A stretch of DNA of 64,000 nucleotides from Xiphydria camelus (lineage: Eukaryota; Arthropoda; Insecta; Hymenoptera; Xiphydriidae). The stretch lies in contig OY783201.1 of the NCBI GenBank assembly GCA_963678675.1, positions 16,857,769 to 16,921,768 on the forward strand, in the 5' to 3' direction. Position numbers and translations under genes: made by a program. Under the pieces are notes generated by a model. That model did no database searches, had not been told where the DNA came from, and saw nothing but the letters and a program-made list of their open reading frames with translations. This document shows positions 1 to 10,280 of this stretch, in pieces (positions within the stretch are counted from its first letter, which is position 1; every line of letters begins with the position of its first letter).

Positions 1-449
1 GAATTATACTCGATGTTTATGCACTTATGATTCATACACTTATATGATACCACCAGTATACCGAATGTCGCACGGGAAACCAATCAGGCGGGGGCCTTCT
101 GAATTTCTCTGAATTTGACTTCTGGCAGTGCAATTTATGAATTACTCTAGCACCGTCCAAGCACTGCCAATTATTCGGTATAATGGACAAAATATGAAAA
201 CTTAAACGCGGCAAGTTCTTTTTTATTAAAATTTTTTTATAAATTTTTTAGTCGAATTTTTTAGTAACTTGATTTACAATAATTTTCCTTTCAAATGATG
301 CCTTTTACTTTTTATATATAAATCTTGAACATGGCGATCTTAATTGATTTCAAATCTTTTTTGGAGAGTATTTTACGTATCAATTTTTGTTGGCACTGAA
401 TGAACATGCCGCCTTTTTTTTTACAGAGAATCTGTTTTTGTGGGGGTTA
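1..449. repeat. Dispersed repeat J, copy 1
   Basis: The first 449 bases match 51095-51460 in the same orientation, including the stretch reading ACTTAAACGCGGCAAGTTCT and the start GAATTATACTCGATG. The right half also matches 3452-3590, 5524-5775 and 50824-51075 in inverted orientation. The family is AT-rich and has no coding content that I recognise. The left edge is cut by the window. Confidence 0.75.
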
Positions 450-1164
450 GCATTACCCGATACGCGTACCGCGAGGAGGTTGCTGGTCGGACTTTACGCA
501 TCATCTTGGCCCTGAAAAGTGCCGATTATGTAATCCACATGTGTGAAATTAGGGACTCCGTGGTTCGTCACTTCCGCAGTATTTTCTGACTCCAAACGGC
601 TTCTATGTAACTTCGTCCCAATGTCCCCATCTCGATACCAAAATCCCTGAAGAAGTAGTCCAGGTATACCTGGACGCAATATACGACCTCCAATAATTCG
701 AAACAAAAATTTATAAGTTCAAAACAAATTACGCAATTGATGTTCAGTTGAGTAATACTCCCAAAAACCGGGATTTTTAGTTTTTTTATTTAAAACGCTG
801 TAGAATGGCGTAGAAAACTCGGAAAGTAAATTTTTTTTTAAATTAAAGGTACAGAGTTGAGCTTTCATTTTCTGTGATCAGAATTTGAAAAAAAATTTTT
901 GTAACTTCGTGTCAATGCGCAAACTGCAAATTTTTAAGTTTCAAAAGATGACCTTGATTTTCAGGGTCACTTAATCTCTCGGTGCTTTAAACCGAAAAAT
1001 AAACTTTGGGATAGTAAAGCTGAGATTTTAAGCTTTAATTAAAAAAAAAAAGATAGGGATACGATGATTTTTCGCTGTGCTACGGGCTTCCGAAGTTTGA
1101 TAATTTTTAGAGTAAAATAAGTTGTTGCGATAATTTTGTTGCGTGGTGTATATATCGCTATCTC
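450..1164. other. No gene recognised
   Basis: AT-rich single-copy-looking sequence. A 70-codon open frame lies on the minus strand at 494-706, but it has no recognisable domain or splice context, so I do not call it a gene. Confidence 0.5.
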
Positions 1165-1440
1165 TTTCGAACAGTCCCCAGGTAGAAATCTGTCCAGGTT
1201 GTGCAAGGTTGAACCTTATTACAAGGTACGTTTTGCAAAGTTACGCTGCAAGGTTAAAACAAGGTTGCTGCAAGCCTGTCTGTTCCTTGCATAGCCGAAG
1301 CTGACCACTGCCCTGTACCGTTAGCCTGTTTCAAGCTTGCAATTACAGAGAGATACCAGGTTCGTGCGATAAAGTGAAAGCAAGGCGAATACAAGGTTGT
1401 GCCGGCAGCTTAGCGAATTAGAGCCGCCTCTAGATGTTGA
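1165..1440. mobile_element. Element end with CAAGGTT subterminal motifs
   Basis: A CCCCAGGTAGAAA start near 1177 is followed by many copies of CAAGGTT and near variants in both orientations up to about 1400. This matches the plan of elements at 3881-4034, 19072-20639 and 49788-50285, which also pair a CCC-rich end with an array of one short motif. Only one end is visible and no coding region is attached. Assignment to a DNA-transposon end is inference. Confidence 0.4.
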
Positions 1441-1701
1441 GACGTCTTCATGCTTAGTGCCCTTTTCTAGTTTCGGCGCCCCATGGCTAGTGCGCCTTCG
1501 TGCGTGGCACGAAAGGGCCCCTCGTTAGACACGGCCCTGCGCTTAGCGAATAGATATCATAAAAATCCGCGGCGTGGCGTGCGCATCGCCTCAGCTGTCA
1601 GAGCCCTTAGATTGAGGTTAGCATCAGTGGCGATCAGTTCGGTTCACGCGTTTTTTTTTGGTTGAGAAGCCGTCAGTGTTTAATGTTAACGTGCAACGTT
1701 T

Positions 1702-1754
1702 CTTTAGTGCACGTTGAGTGTAAACGGTTTTTTAGTGCACGTTGAGTGTAAACG
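1702..1754. repeat. Tandem duplication of a 24-base unit
   Basis: TTTAGTGCACGTTGAGTGTA plus AACG occurs twice with a few bases between the copies. A shorter related piece precedes it. Confidence 0.7.
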
Positions 1755-1786
1755 TGGGTTATTTGTGTCCAGCCTCACTTTCTTAA

Positions 1787-2390
1787 ATGCGTTCGAAAAA
1801 ATTTCAAAAGGATTCCTCTAGAAAAAAAACTCTAAAGCAGCAAGCAGTATCGAATTGTTTAGATAACCATATATTAACCATAACGAATTTGCGTACTGCA
1901 TCACGCAAATGGTTAAAAATCGCGTGGACACGAATGACCCACGTTTACACGGAATGGGTTAAAACATTCGGGGGCAAGATCTTTGGAATAAGGACCTACA
2001 AGCAGAAAATAAGTATTATCCAGCTTCTCCTGCATAGAAGGGTAAGTATTAATAGCTAATTTCATGAAATGATTTGCAAAAAGCAGATAGATGAATAAGT
2101 TTCTTTATTATCTCATATGCTTGTCTTTCATACAGTTGCAGATCCAGCGTCATCGATGCAGCCAGGATGGAAAAATTGCTCGGAGGAGGTACGCGAGGTT
2201 CAGGAAGGCCAGATATTCCACCGACAAGAGACCGCAGGCATTGGTTAGTGCGGCAGCTCAGCTATCGAGTAAGTAACGTCCCTGAGATTAATAGTAGGCA
2301 GTATTATATCGAATTCGTATTCCTTATAAGGAGTATTATATCGAATTCGTATTTCAGATCAGAGGAAGGGGCATGAGACCTGGTGCCCCT
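1787..2390 (+). other. Possible spliced gene fragment, unrecognised
   Basis: An open frame from the ATG at 1787 runs into a good donor, GTAAGT, at about 2042. An acceptor (CATACAG) ends near 2133. The next stretch is open and rich in Arg and Lys (SQDGKIARRRYARFRKAR) and meets another GTAAGT near 2270, with an acceptor TTTCAG near 2357. The spacing resembles small exons of a real transcript. I recognise no domain, and no downstream exon continues the frame convincingly. It may be a captured gene piece or a non-coding transcript. Confidence 0.2.
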
Positions 2391-2499
2391 CAGGCTACGT
2401 TATAGAACCATGCAGAGCAATCCAGTCGTCACTGAAGATTTGACTCTACAGCTCCCGAAGACTCTTCGGTAATTTTGGCGAATAACTCTCAATATCTAT

Positions 2500-3450
2500 A
2501 AAATTTTAGTCCACGCTAGTATACCTTTCTTGTACAGCGAAATGTAATCTACAGAAAAGTATTCCATCAATTTAGTCTAAAATCTCATAGATTCTTAAGA
2601 TAATATTACTTCTGTTGCCTGTAGTTTAATATATATATTTAACTTAACTTTTATTAAGTAATAATCAGGCCAAAAAACAACAAAAATCACTACACGTCTG
2701 ACGTTTCGGTTCCTCTTCGAATCCTCTCCGGAGACACAATGAAGAATTCGTTCGAAGAAGAACCGAAACGTCAGACATGCAGTGATTTTTGTTGTTTTTT
2801 GGCCTGATTATTACCTAACAACAGTTAAGTTAAATTAATATTAAACTACACGCGACAGAAGTAATATTATCTTAAGAATCTATGAGATTTTAGACTAAAT
2901 TGTTAGAATACTTTTCCGTACATTATATTTCGCTGTACAAGAGAGGTATAGGTATTCAATTTCGATCGTTTAATAATATATGCGGTTAATTTAACTTAAC
3001 TTTTATTAGGTAATAATCAGGCCAAAAGCAACAAAAATCACAACACGTCTGACGCTTCGATTCCTCTCCGAACCCTCTCCGGAGACACAATGAAGGATTC
3101 AATCGAAAAAGAACCGAAACGTCAGACGTGCAGTGATTTTTGTTGTTTTTTGGCCTGATTATTACCTAATAAAAGTTAAGTCAAATTAATATTAAACTAC
3201 AGGCGACAGAAGTAATATTATCTTAAGAGTCTATGAGATTTTAGACTAAATTGTTAGAATACTTTTCCGTACATTATATTTCGCTGTACAAGAGAGGTAT
3301 AGGTATTCAATTTCGATTGTTTAATAATATATGAGGTTAATTTAACTTAACTTTTATTGGGTAATAATCAGGCCAAAAAAGCAACAAAAATCATAACACG
3401 TCTGACGCTTCGATTCCTCTCCGAACCCTCTTCGAAGACGAAATGAAGGA
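2500..3450. repeat. Tandem array of a ~350-bp hairpin-bearing unit
   Basis: The phrase AACTTTTATT-GTAATAATCAGGCC recurs at about 2648, 2998 and 3348, a 350-base period. Each unit holds an inverted pair built on CACGTCTGACG and CGTCAGACGTG around a short CT-rich loop, followed by shared sequence ending near TTCGATCGTTTAATAATATA. The first unit also has an inverted copy to its left (2517-2640). The CGAAACGTCAGACG motif recalls the terminal repeats of Penelope-like elements, but there is no reverse transcriptase here, so that link is weak. Confidence 0.75.
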
Positions 3451-3451
3451 C

Positions 3452-3590
3452 CCCCCACAAAAACAGATTCTCTGTAAAAAAAGGCGGCATGTTCATTCAG
3501 TGCCAACAAAAATTGATACGTAAAATACTTCCCAAAAAAGATTTGAAATCAATTAAGATCGCCATGTTCAAGAGTTATATATAAAATTTT
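3452..3590. repeat. Dispersed repeat J, copy 2 (partial)
   Basis: Reads from CCCCACAAAAACAGATTCTC to GATCGCCATGTTCAAG, the inverse of bases 320-449. It abuts the third, incomplete unit of the tandem array. Confidence 0.75.
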
Positions 3591-3880
3591 TCTCTAAATT
3601 TATGATTGCATCTTTTGATAAATATTCTTGCATAGACGCAAATTGATATTAATAAATAAATAATTATATGAATGTTTATAGAAACGACCGCAATATAAAA
3701 AATCTTACTTTTATTTTTTACAAAAAAAACGTACTGGTAAAATGGTACAGAGATATAAGAATCGAGAATTAAAGTAGACCACACTATACAAATATTTTTA
3801 TATTATTCATTATAAAAAAATATAAAAATATTCAATGTATATTGTGTAATAAGTAGTTATTTTTAAATTTTATTTCGACG
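3591..3880. other. AT-rich, nothing recognised
   Basis: Low-complexity AT-rich sequence with no open frame that looks coding and no repeat partner noticed in the window. Confidence 0.5.
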
Positions 3881-4034
3881 TAAAAATAACGTCTTTTTAA
3901 CGTCATATTTAAGGCGTCTTAAAGACGTTTCTTGAATGACGACATTAAAACGTCATTTTTTGGTAGAATGACGTCGCCGACGAAATATGCCCTAAAAGTG
4001 ACGTCAAGTTTACGTCAGCTTGCTACCTGGGTAG
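3881..4034. mobile_element. Element end with ACGTC subterminal motifs
   Basis: About ten copies of ACGTC or its complement crowd 3890-4015, and the block ends in GCTTGCTACCTGGGTA. That end is close to the GCTACTTGGGTA end of the element at 49788-50285, whose subterminal motif differs (GACATCT). Only one end is seen. Confidence 0.45.
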
Positions 4035-4035
4035 G

Positions 4036-4300
4036 CACAATCATTGATCGCTGCCCCCTACGATGAACAGTTTGTACAAGGTAAATACTTTGAAAGAAGT
4101 GAAAGTTATTTAAAGCAGGAATAATTGAAACGAAAAGCGCATATTGCAATAAATGTACCGTGGGTAATAGGCGCTCGGTGACAAGTCTGATATTCTCCGA
4201 TGTCCATCGAGTCATCTTTTTACGGACAGGACACGAGCTAGGTCCTCTTCGGTTGCACCTGTACGAGATGACATGTCAGAGTCTGCAGTAATACTTAATG
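4036..4300 (-). other. Repeated coding-like segment (MTRWTSEN)
   Basis: On the minus strand a short frame ends in TEEDLARVLSVKR and is followed at once by a second frame, MTRWTSENIRLVTERLLPTV. The same pair occurs at 48494-48666 on the plus strand, and the second frame recurs inverted at 48965-49200. Amino-acid-level conservation across copies suggests exons captured by foldback elements or a remnant transposon protein. I do not recognise the family. Confidence 0.35.
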
Positions 4301-4309
4301 AGATAAAAG

Positions 4310-4620
4310 TGAGGTACATGTACACTTCACGTTTGACAGATCGATATTTATATATCGAATTTATATTCGAACTTGTGGGATAGTATAATACGAAAGAGGG
4401 ACTATATCGATAAAGAAAAAATAATAATAAAGTAGTTACTACATTACTGTAATCCAATTCCATTGCGTATCCCTTATTTTTCTGCCACGACTTTGATAGT
4501 TGATAGTGAATAAAAATCAAATTTATTGGCTGATCCATCCACTATCAACAATCAAAGTCGTGGCCGAAAAATAAGGGATACTCAATAAAATTGGATTACA
4601 ATAATGGAGTAACTACTTTA
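4310..4620. repeat. Foldback M, copy 1
   Basis: The segment starts with GTACATGTACACTTCACG and contains a hairpin: TAGTTACTACATTACTGTAA at about 4434 is mirrored near 4600, and CCACGACTTTGATAG near 4485 is mirrored near 4550. The hairpin recurs at 46230-46425 and in part at 47835-47975. Confidence 0.7.
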
Positions 4621-4680
4621 AACACTTGGGGAAACTCACCGAAGAAACCCGAATAATTATCTTATCACTTGTACACTTGA

Positions 4681-4907
4681 TTTCGAGGTTACATGCTTCG
4701 ATCTCCCGAATTGACAGCTACCGGGAGATCAGGGGGGCCTTTCTTGAGTCACTCGTATCTTTGCGTGCACGCAACTCAGCGAAGAGACCAATCAGGTTCA
4801 AGTATTCCGTTGCGGCGGGGGTCCTGATTGGTCTACTCGCTAAGAAACGTATACGCATCTTTGCGAGTAGACCAATCAGGACCCCCACCACAACGGAATA
4901 CTTGATC
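4681..4907. mobile_element. Fragment of foldback B joined to MITE A, copy 1
   Basis: Bases 4681-4729 are a piece of foldback family B (CTTCGATCTCCCGAATTGAC). At 4730 MITE A begins with CAGGGG, and its inner palindrome GACCAATCAGG...CCTGATTGGTC fills the rest. The right end is not the usual CCCCTG, so this copy is rearranged or truncated. Better copies lie at 24998-25160 and 32534-32694. Confidence 0.65.
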
Positions 4908-4929
4908 TGCAACAGTTAATAGTTGATTT

Positions 4930-5420
4930 TTATTCGCATTGGCATGTTTATGATGATATTTGCAATGAATGTTCTACTCGGATTGAAATGAGTCGTAAGG
5001 TCAGCATCGAAGCTGTAAATGATGTAGTAATAATTATATTAAATTTATTTATCAATAAGGGCGAAATTCCAGCGGTGCATGCAAAAGGATTTCTTAAAAC
5101 TATTCCAACGTCTCGAGTTAATATATGTAACAACATATATACTGTCATAAGTGGTATCTTTACATGTGATGAAACAATTCGTCATGGTCATTGGAAGAGT
5201 ATACTTAGAGAGAGAGAGAGTTGAAGGTAAAACGTCTTCATGGATTTCTGTAGACGACCAAAATATAAGAAAAATCCGATGGCCTGTAAATTCGAAAGCG
5301 GTATATGTTTTATTTCTCCAAAATACTAAGGCAAAGTGAAAAATATAAGGGCTCTCTAGTCTATAAATCCCTTTAAGAATATCACGAGAATAAATCAAAA
5401 GTAAGTAAGTGGTTATAATT
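4930..5420. repeat. Dispersed repeat shared with 48 and 50 kb
   Basis: The stretch from CAGCGGTGCATGCAAAAGGA to AATCCCTTTAAG is repeated in pieces at 47985-48140, 49530-49700 and 50428-50650. It includes the phrase GTATCTTTACATGTGATGAA. Short open frames inside it vary between copies, so I do not call a gene. Confidence 0.65.
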
Positions 5421-5523
5421 AATTGGCTCGTATCGTTATAAAATGTGAGACTTTAATTTTGTGGTAATAGAAAGCTATTCTTCTACATGTATGTATTCTC
5501 CTCATGAATAAATTCCAAAAAGT

Positions 5524-5775
5524 AATGAAATCCCCCCACAAAAACAGATTCTCTGTAAAAAAGGCGGCATGTTCATTCAGTGCTAACAAAAATTGATACC
5601 TACGTAAAATACTCTCCAAAAAAGATTTGAAATCAATTAAGATCGCCATGTTCAAGATTTATATATAAAAAATAAAAGGCATCATTTGGAAGAAAAATTA
5701 TTGTAAATCAAGTTACTAAAAAATTCGACTAAAGAATTTATAAAAAAATTTTAATAAAAAAGAACTTGCCGCGTT
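5524..5775. repeat. Dispersed repeat J, copy 3
   Basis: Inverse of bases 200-449, running from CCCCCCACAAAAACAG to AGAACTTGCCGCG. Confidence 0.8.
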
Positions 5776-6249
5776 TTTTTCCTTGATTTTCAAGCTAAAT
5801 GTCCTGGGCTAATCGACAATCATCCACTGCGTTGCAAATAGAGTCTTGTAATACTCCGCCACAATTACGTTACCAGCCACAATCACAACCATAAGTTCAT
5901 ACTCACAAGGAAACCGTCCCAGGTGTACCTCGCCGATTTCGTTCATTCTGATATACCGTATGTCCAATGGCTAGTCGAGCAGGTGCAGCGACCTGAATTT
6001 TCCTGAAACTTGACTTCGGCAGTGTTTTAGTTAAAGGTGGCTTTGGAAGATGGCGCGCATACGAGCGAAACGTTTGAAATATCTAATTTCCCGATAGGTA
6101 AAAGCGGGAGGTAGATAAATGCGGGAGATCGAAGTGTAACCTCAAAATTGTGAATGTTGGAATAATGGTGAGTAATTGTTTGAAACGATAAGACATAATA
6201 ATTCGGGTTTTTTTTCGATGTTCAACTAAATAACACGACTGATACCTAA

Positions 6250-6833
6250 TTGCAGAGAGAAGCGACTGGCAGTCGTGGAGGAAGGGACTACCGTCAACGT
6301 GATCCTCGTCAGAGTGGTCGAGCTCTGCCTCGGCGACGAAAGGTGCAATTAAAATGAAATGAAAGCCTGAGTCAAGGTGAAAATTGGAAGGCGTGGAAAG
6401 AAAACGCGGCAGAGTCGCCAACAGAAGGAGTGAGTGAAGTGCGAAAGAAAAGTGCAGTGGCGCCGAAAAACGTCGCATGTAGAAGACAGTGACGAACAGC
6501 AGCAGCAGCTGGTCGACACTGCTCAACTCCGCACCAGCTCCTGAATGATATCTCGCCGATCGCGATACGCGGCAGCTCCTGTGGACAGTGATTCCAGACA
6601 CTCGAGTCGTAGTCGCAGCAAGGACAGCAGCAGCAGCAGCGTCGACGGCAGGGCCACCGTTGGAAAGCGAAGGCAATCCAAGACCGACTCGGATAGCTGT
6701 AAGAGAAAGACACATCGGCGGAAACATAAAATATCGAAGCAAGACTTGCAATGAGAGTGTGGTAAGAGGAAGAAGAAAAATGACAGAGACAAGGCGACGA
6801 GACGGAGGAGGAAGTCGTCACCACGAAGGGTTC
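6250..6833 (+). pseudogene. Captured RS-rich gene fragment, left arm of foldback D
   Basis: At 6545 a frame opens with MISRRSRYAAAP and continues with alternating Ser/Arg and poly-Ser runs (SRSRSKDSSSSS) and a basic tail. After a TGA at 6752-6754 the same frame goes on as KRKKKNDRDK and RRRRKSSPRR. Upstream, across another TGA, it reads EDSDEQQQQLVDTAQL. Around 6257-6344 an acceptor (TAATTGCAG), an Arg/Gly-rich open stretch (REATGSRGGRDYRQRDPRQS) and a GTGCAA donor suggest a further exon. This looks like part of an RS-domain nuclear protein gene, now with stops. Which gene is unknown to me. Confidence 0.5.
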
Positions 6834-7023
6834 TTGAAACGGTAGCAGTACTAGCACCGTGCGAACAGTTCCAGAGAACAGGCCGTCTACACCCAGTCGT
6901 AAATCATGCCGAATTCCTGTGACACCCGACAGCGGCATCACGTCAGGAGTGTGAACGGTGGAGAAGAACGGGAGCCTCACTGAAAAAGGAAGAAGCAATG
7001 TTGGCGGTGGTAGTGACAGCTAA

Positions 7024-7610
7024 GGAACCCTTCGTGGTGACGACTTCCTCCTCCGTCTCGTCGCCTTGTCTCTGTCATTTTTCTTCTTCCTCTTACCACA
7101 CTCTCATTGCAAGTCTTGCTTCGATATTTTATGTTTCCGCCAATGTGTCTTTCTCTTACAGCTATCCGAGTCGGTCTTGGATTGCCTTCGCTTTCCAACG
7201 GTGGCCCTGCCGTCGACGCTGCTGCTGCTGCTGTCCTTGCTGCGACTACGACTCGAGTGTCTGGAATCGTTGTCCACAGGAGCTGCCGCGTATCGCGATC
7301 GGCGAGATATCATTCAGGAGCTGGTGCGGAGTTGAGCAGTGTCGACCAGCTGCTGCTGCTGTTCGTCACTGTCTTCTACATGCGATGTTTTTCGGCGCCA
7401 CTGCACTTTTCTTTCGCACTTTACTCACTCCTTCTGTTGGCGACTCTGCCGCGTTTTCTTTCCACGCCTTCCAATTTTCACCTTGACTCAGGCTTTCATT
7501 TCATTTTAATTGCACCTTTCGTCGCCGAGGCAGAGCTCGACCACTCTGACGAGGATCACGTTGACGGTAGTCCCTTCCTCCACGACTGCCAGTCGCTTCT
7601 CTCTGCAATT
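7024..7610 (-). pseudogene. Captured RS-rich gene fragment, right arm of foldback D
   Basis: Mirror image of the left-arm fragment. The frame MISRRSRYAAAP starts at 7313 and runs to 7104 on the minus strand, with a few substitutions (for example VDND for VDSD). The two copies would face each other in a transcript of the element and pair into a long double-stranded RNA. Confidence 0.5.
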
Positions 7611-8191
7611 AGGTATCAGTCGTGTTATTTAGTTGAACATCGAAAAAAACCCGAATTATTATGTCTTATAGTTTCAAACAATTACTCACCATTATTCCAG
7701 CATTCACAATTTTGAGGTTACACTTCGATCTCCCGCATTTATCTACCTCCCGCTTTTACCTATCTGGAAATTAGATATTTCAAACGTTTCGCTCGTATGC
7801 GCGCCATCTTCCAAAGCCACCTTTAACTAAAACACTGCCGAAGTCAAGTTTCAGGAAAATTCAGGTCGCTGCACCTGCTCGACTAGCCATTGGACATACG
7901 GTATGTTATTCTACATCAAAATGTAAGAGATAGGTACGTATTTTTTTTATGTGCGGAAAAACATTTCTAGAGGGTGAAATTAACCCTCAAAGTTGACAAC
8001 TCCTAGGAATGAGTGCTGACTTTTACATACTTGCAATTGATCTTTTGAAATGAAACCAAGTGGATAATAATCTACATAAGAAATGATGAAAAATCCAATA
8101 TACTATATTTCGTTAGGGTAATTAATTAAAAAATTATAATGGTTGAAAAATTACAATAATTTGGTTAATTTCTAACCCTCATAATTACTCG

Positions 8192-8273
8192 TCTATTGGA
8201 CGAGGAGACCCACGGGGGTGCTCATGCAAAACTCGTAATTTTGCTATAGTCTGATTAATCGCGGACATACGGT
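8192..8273. repeat. Dispersed repeat P, copy 1 (TA-type element end)
   Basis: The stretch CTATTGGACGAGGAGACCCA to CGCGGACATACGG matches 33829-33911 with few changes. Its end, GGACATACGG followed by TA, is the same as that of foldback D. Confidence 0.7.
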
Positions 8274-8833
8274 ACATGCATTAAAAAAAAATTAAAACAG
8301 CTTGGCTATGTCAAGAAACTCGATTTATGGGTCCCTCATCAGCTTAAGGAAATTCATTTGACGCAACGCATATTTAAAATGGGATAAAAACGAAACTAAA
8401 TAACTAATCGATACAATTGTTTCGCTAAATTAAAGGTGGAAGTCTAAACAACAAGGAAACAATATAGGTTAGGTGCTTTGAACACGTTGACAAAACAAGA
8501 GAATGTGCTAAGACCACCTATTGAGAAAATTCGCAATCACTTAGTTGCCAACCCAATAGTACCATTTTTAGGAATTTGTGGTCGGATTGCGACTCAAGTC
8601 ACCTTTTCAGTATTTTCAGTAGGCTTGAATTACAAAAACGATCTTCAGTATCCGGATTCTGTACCTCATTGTCGATAGTATTTGATATCATTAATCGTTC
8701 TGCACTCGAGAGGGAGTTAATGATATCGAGAACTGTCCAACACGAGTTATCGTATCCAGGTACCAGTAGCGTTTGGTAGAAACATGAGAAATGCCCATAT
8801 TTAGTAGAGTCTGATTCGGTAACTCAAGTCTAG
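8274..8833. other. No gene recognised
   Basis: AT-rich sequence. Two overlapping open frames of 66-67 codons (8478-8678 and 8576-8779) have no recognisable domain and are left out as chance frames. Confidence 0.5.
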
Positions 8834-9342
8834 TAAGGTCCAGCTCCACAACTCAGGTTTAACTATAATCCTTGGTTGGTTGCTATAATGCCAGCTTTAC
8901 TATTGGCTACTCCATATAGACGGAGAGCCAGCGACGTTTTTGTGGTAGTGATTTTATAAAGAAAAATTCTATTATAAATCGTGAGGCGAACTTATTTTCT
9001 TTTCATATCGCTACGTCTGGCACCATGCATGCCTTGCGGCATTGCGTAATGAGCATTTTTAGGGGGGTCGAAAATTCATATTTTGAAGTGATTTTATAAA
9101 ACAAGAAAACATATTGAAAATCACTGTCATAACCTTAATATACTGAAATGGAAATTGCTAGATCATTTTATTATGCCTAACAGCTCGCCAGACTCCTCAA
9201 TTGGTAATTAAAAAAATGGATTTTTGAAGTCATAGTATAAAGTCTGGCTTTTTTAACACAAATAGATTATTTAATTCTAAGCCCCTCTCTGAAATGCCAG
9301 ACGGATATTTCATTGCGAACATGTCCAAAAAAATGTTGAAGT

Positions 9343-9505
9343 ATTGTAATTTCGTTCCTAAGTATGGGCCGTCGCGGGGAGCTCCGGGGAGCGGGGACGG
9401 TTAAGGAGTGGGGATTGAAGTCACTGAAGTCAGTTCCCACTCCTTAACCGTCCCCGCTTCCCGTAGCTCCCCGCGACGGCCCATACTTAGGAACAGAATT
9501 GCAAT
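9343..9505. mobile_element. 163-bp hairpin MITE U inside the P-element arm
   Basis: GTTCCTAAGTATGGGCCGTC is mirrored by GACGGCCCATACTTAGGAAC. The arms are about 65 bases long, GC-rich inside, and separated by a 23-base loop. The other arm of the P relic (about 10355) reads GAAGTATTAGGTTGG without this block, which shows it is an insertion at ATT. Confidence 0.7.
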
Positions 9506-9703
9506 GAGGTTGGCTGGGCAAAACTGAAGCAGATGGCGCCACCGAGCCAAACACCCGCGGGCAAATTTAAACGGTTATAATATATTATTAATGCTGCACT
9601 AATGTGACTAATGTGACTGGTAAAAAAATTTGTAAAAATGAATTACAAAATAAAATTCAAATACAATCCCCATATGTACTATAAATATACATATTTAATT
9701 AAA

Positions 9704-10000
9704 TCAGAAATGTTCAGAAATTGGCTGACAGTACTGCATTCTCATGCTTCGGAATGGGAATACAGTACTGTCAGCCAATTTATGAACACGCTCTAAATAA
9801 TTTTCATTTTTACCTGCATCACCGCTAAAAGTTATGAATTGATCAGGAGTAAAATGAACTTCGCATAATCCTTTTCTATGATGAGGTGCACATTTTAAGA
9901 AATCGAGCCACTTTTGACGAATATCTTTCGATTTGTTTACAGAAGGAATCATGAACCTTGATTTATTTTTACAACTCGGTACTGCACACGAAAAAACCAT
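9704..10000 (-). pseudogene. THAP-domain fragment of a P-element transposase
   Basis: The 98-residue frame begins MVFSCAVPSCKN. It has the THAP zinc signature: Cys5 and Cys10 (C-x4-C), a central Trp (QKWLDFLK), and Cys-x2-His in LCEVHFTPDQF at about residues 65-75. THAP modules bind specific DNA, and in P transposases they sit at the N terminus before a coiled coil and the RNase H-like core. Nothing of that core follows; the frame stops at 9704. The ATG at 10000 fits the usual THAP start. It lies in the middle of an element with long inverted ends, so it is a truncated transposase gene. A DNA-binding repressor made from the truncated frame is conceivable but unsupported. Confidence 0.7.
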
Positions 10001-10130
10001 TTTATATTAAATTTTTTATTTCAATTCACTTCACTACATATAGATTCATAAATTAAGGTTATATTTTCAGTCTTGACTCCTGCAATGCCTACTATGAAGT
10101 AGGCTGCCATATTGATATATCGATACCATC

Positions 10131-10280
10131 GATACCTTACTTTGAAAATTTCGTAAGTGCAATTTTTGACAAAAATGCCATTTATAGCTTACTGTTTTCA
10201 GATTTTAAACCTTAACACAGTAAGTTATAAATGGCATTTTTGTCAAAAATTGCACTTCGCGGTTTTAAAAGCAAGGTATC
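10131..10280. mobile_element. 150-bp hairpin MITE V
   Basis: GATACCTTACTTTGAAAA at the left is mirrored by a variant ending GCAAGGTATC. The core TGCAATTTTTGACAAAAATG is mirrored exactly. The loop is about 20 bases. Confidence 0.7.

Larger units (their letters stand above)
5956..7901. mobile_element. Foldback D with captured RS-rich coding sequence, TA target duplication
   Basis: Two 878-base arms (5956-6833 and 7024-7901) are near-perfect inverted copies around a 190-base loop. The ends are CCGTATGTCC and GGACATACGG, each next to TA. The uninterrupted site, GATATATGTTATTC, is present at about 35093 and, inverted, near 44575, which fixes the insertion and the TA duplication exactly. Each arm holds an arginine/serine-rich coding fragment. 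The shared end suggests mobilisation by a Tc1/mariner-type transposase, which is not encoded here. Confidence 0.85.
5905..8175. mobile_element. Solo end of pogo-like transposon (E1), split by foldback D
   Basis: Starts with ACAAGGAAACCGTCCCAGG at 5905 and resumes at 7902 with TGTTATTCTACATCAAAATG, continuing to about 8175. The same sequence without interruption forms the left end (35045 on) and the right end (to 44626) of the pogo-like transposon at 35-44.6 kb. Only the end of the element is present here, with no transposase. Confidence 0.8.

Noticed and set aside
4626..4919. A 97-codon frame
   Set aside because: Composed of inverted MITE A and foldback B pieces; the minus strand gives an almost identical peptide.
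6083..7715. Long open frames (85-222 codons) on both strands across foldback D
   Set aside because: They are mirror-image shadows of the RS-rich fragment and of low-complexity CAG/TGC runs, and differ between the two arms only by strand.
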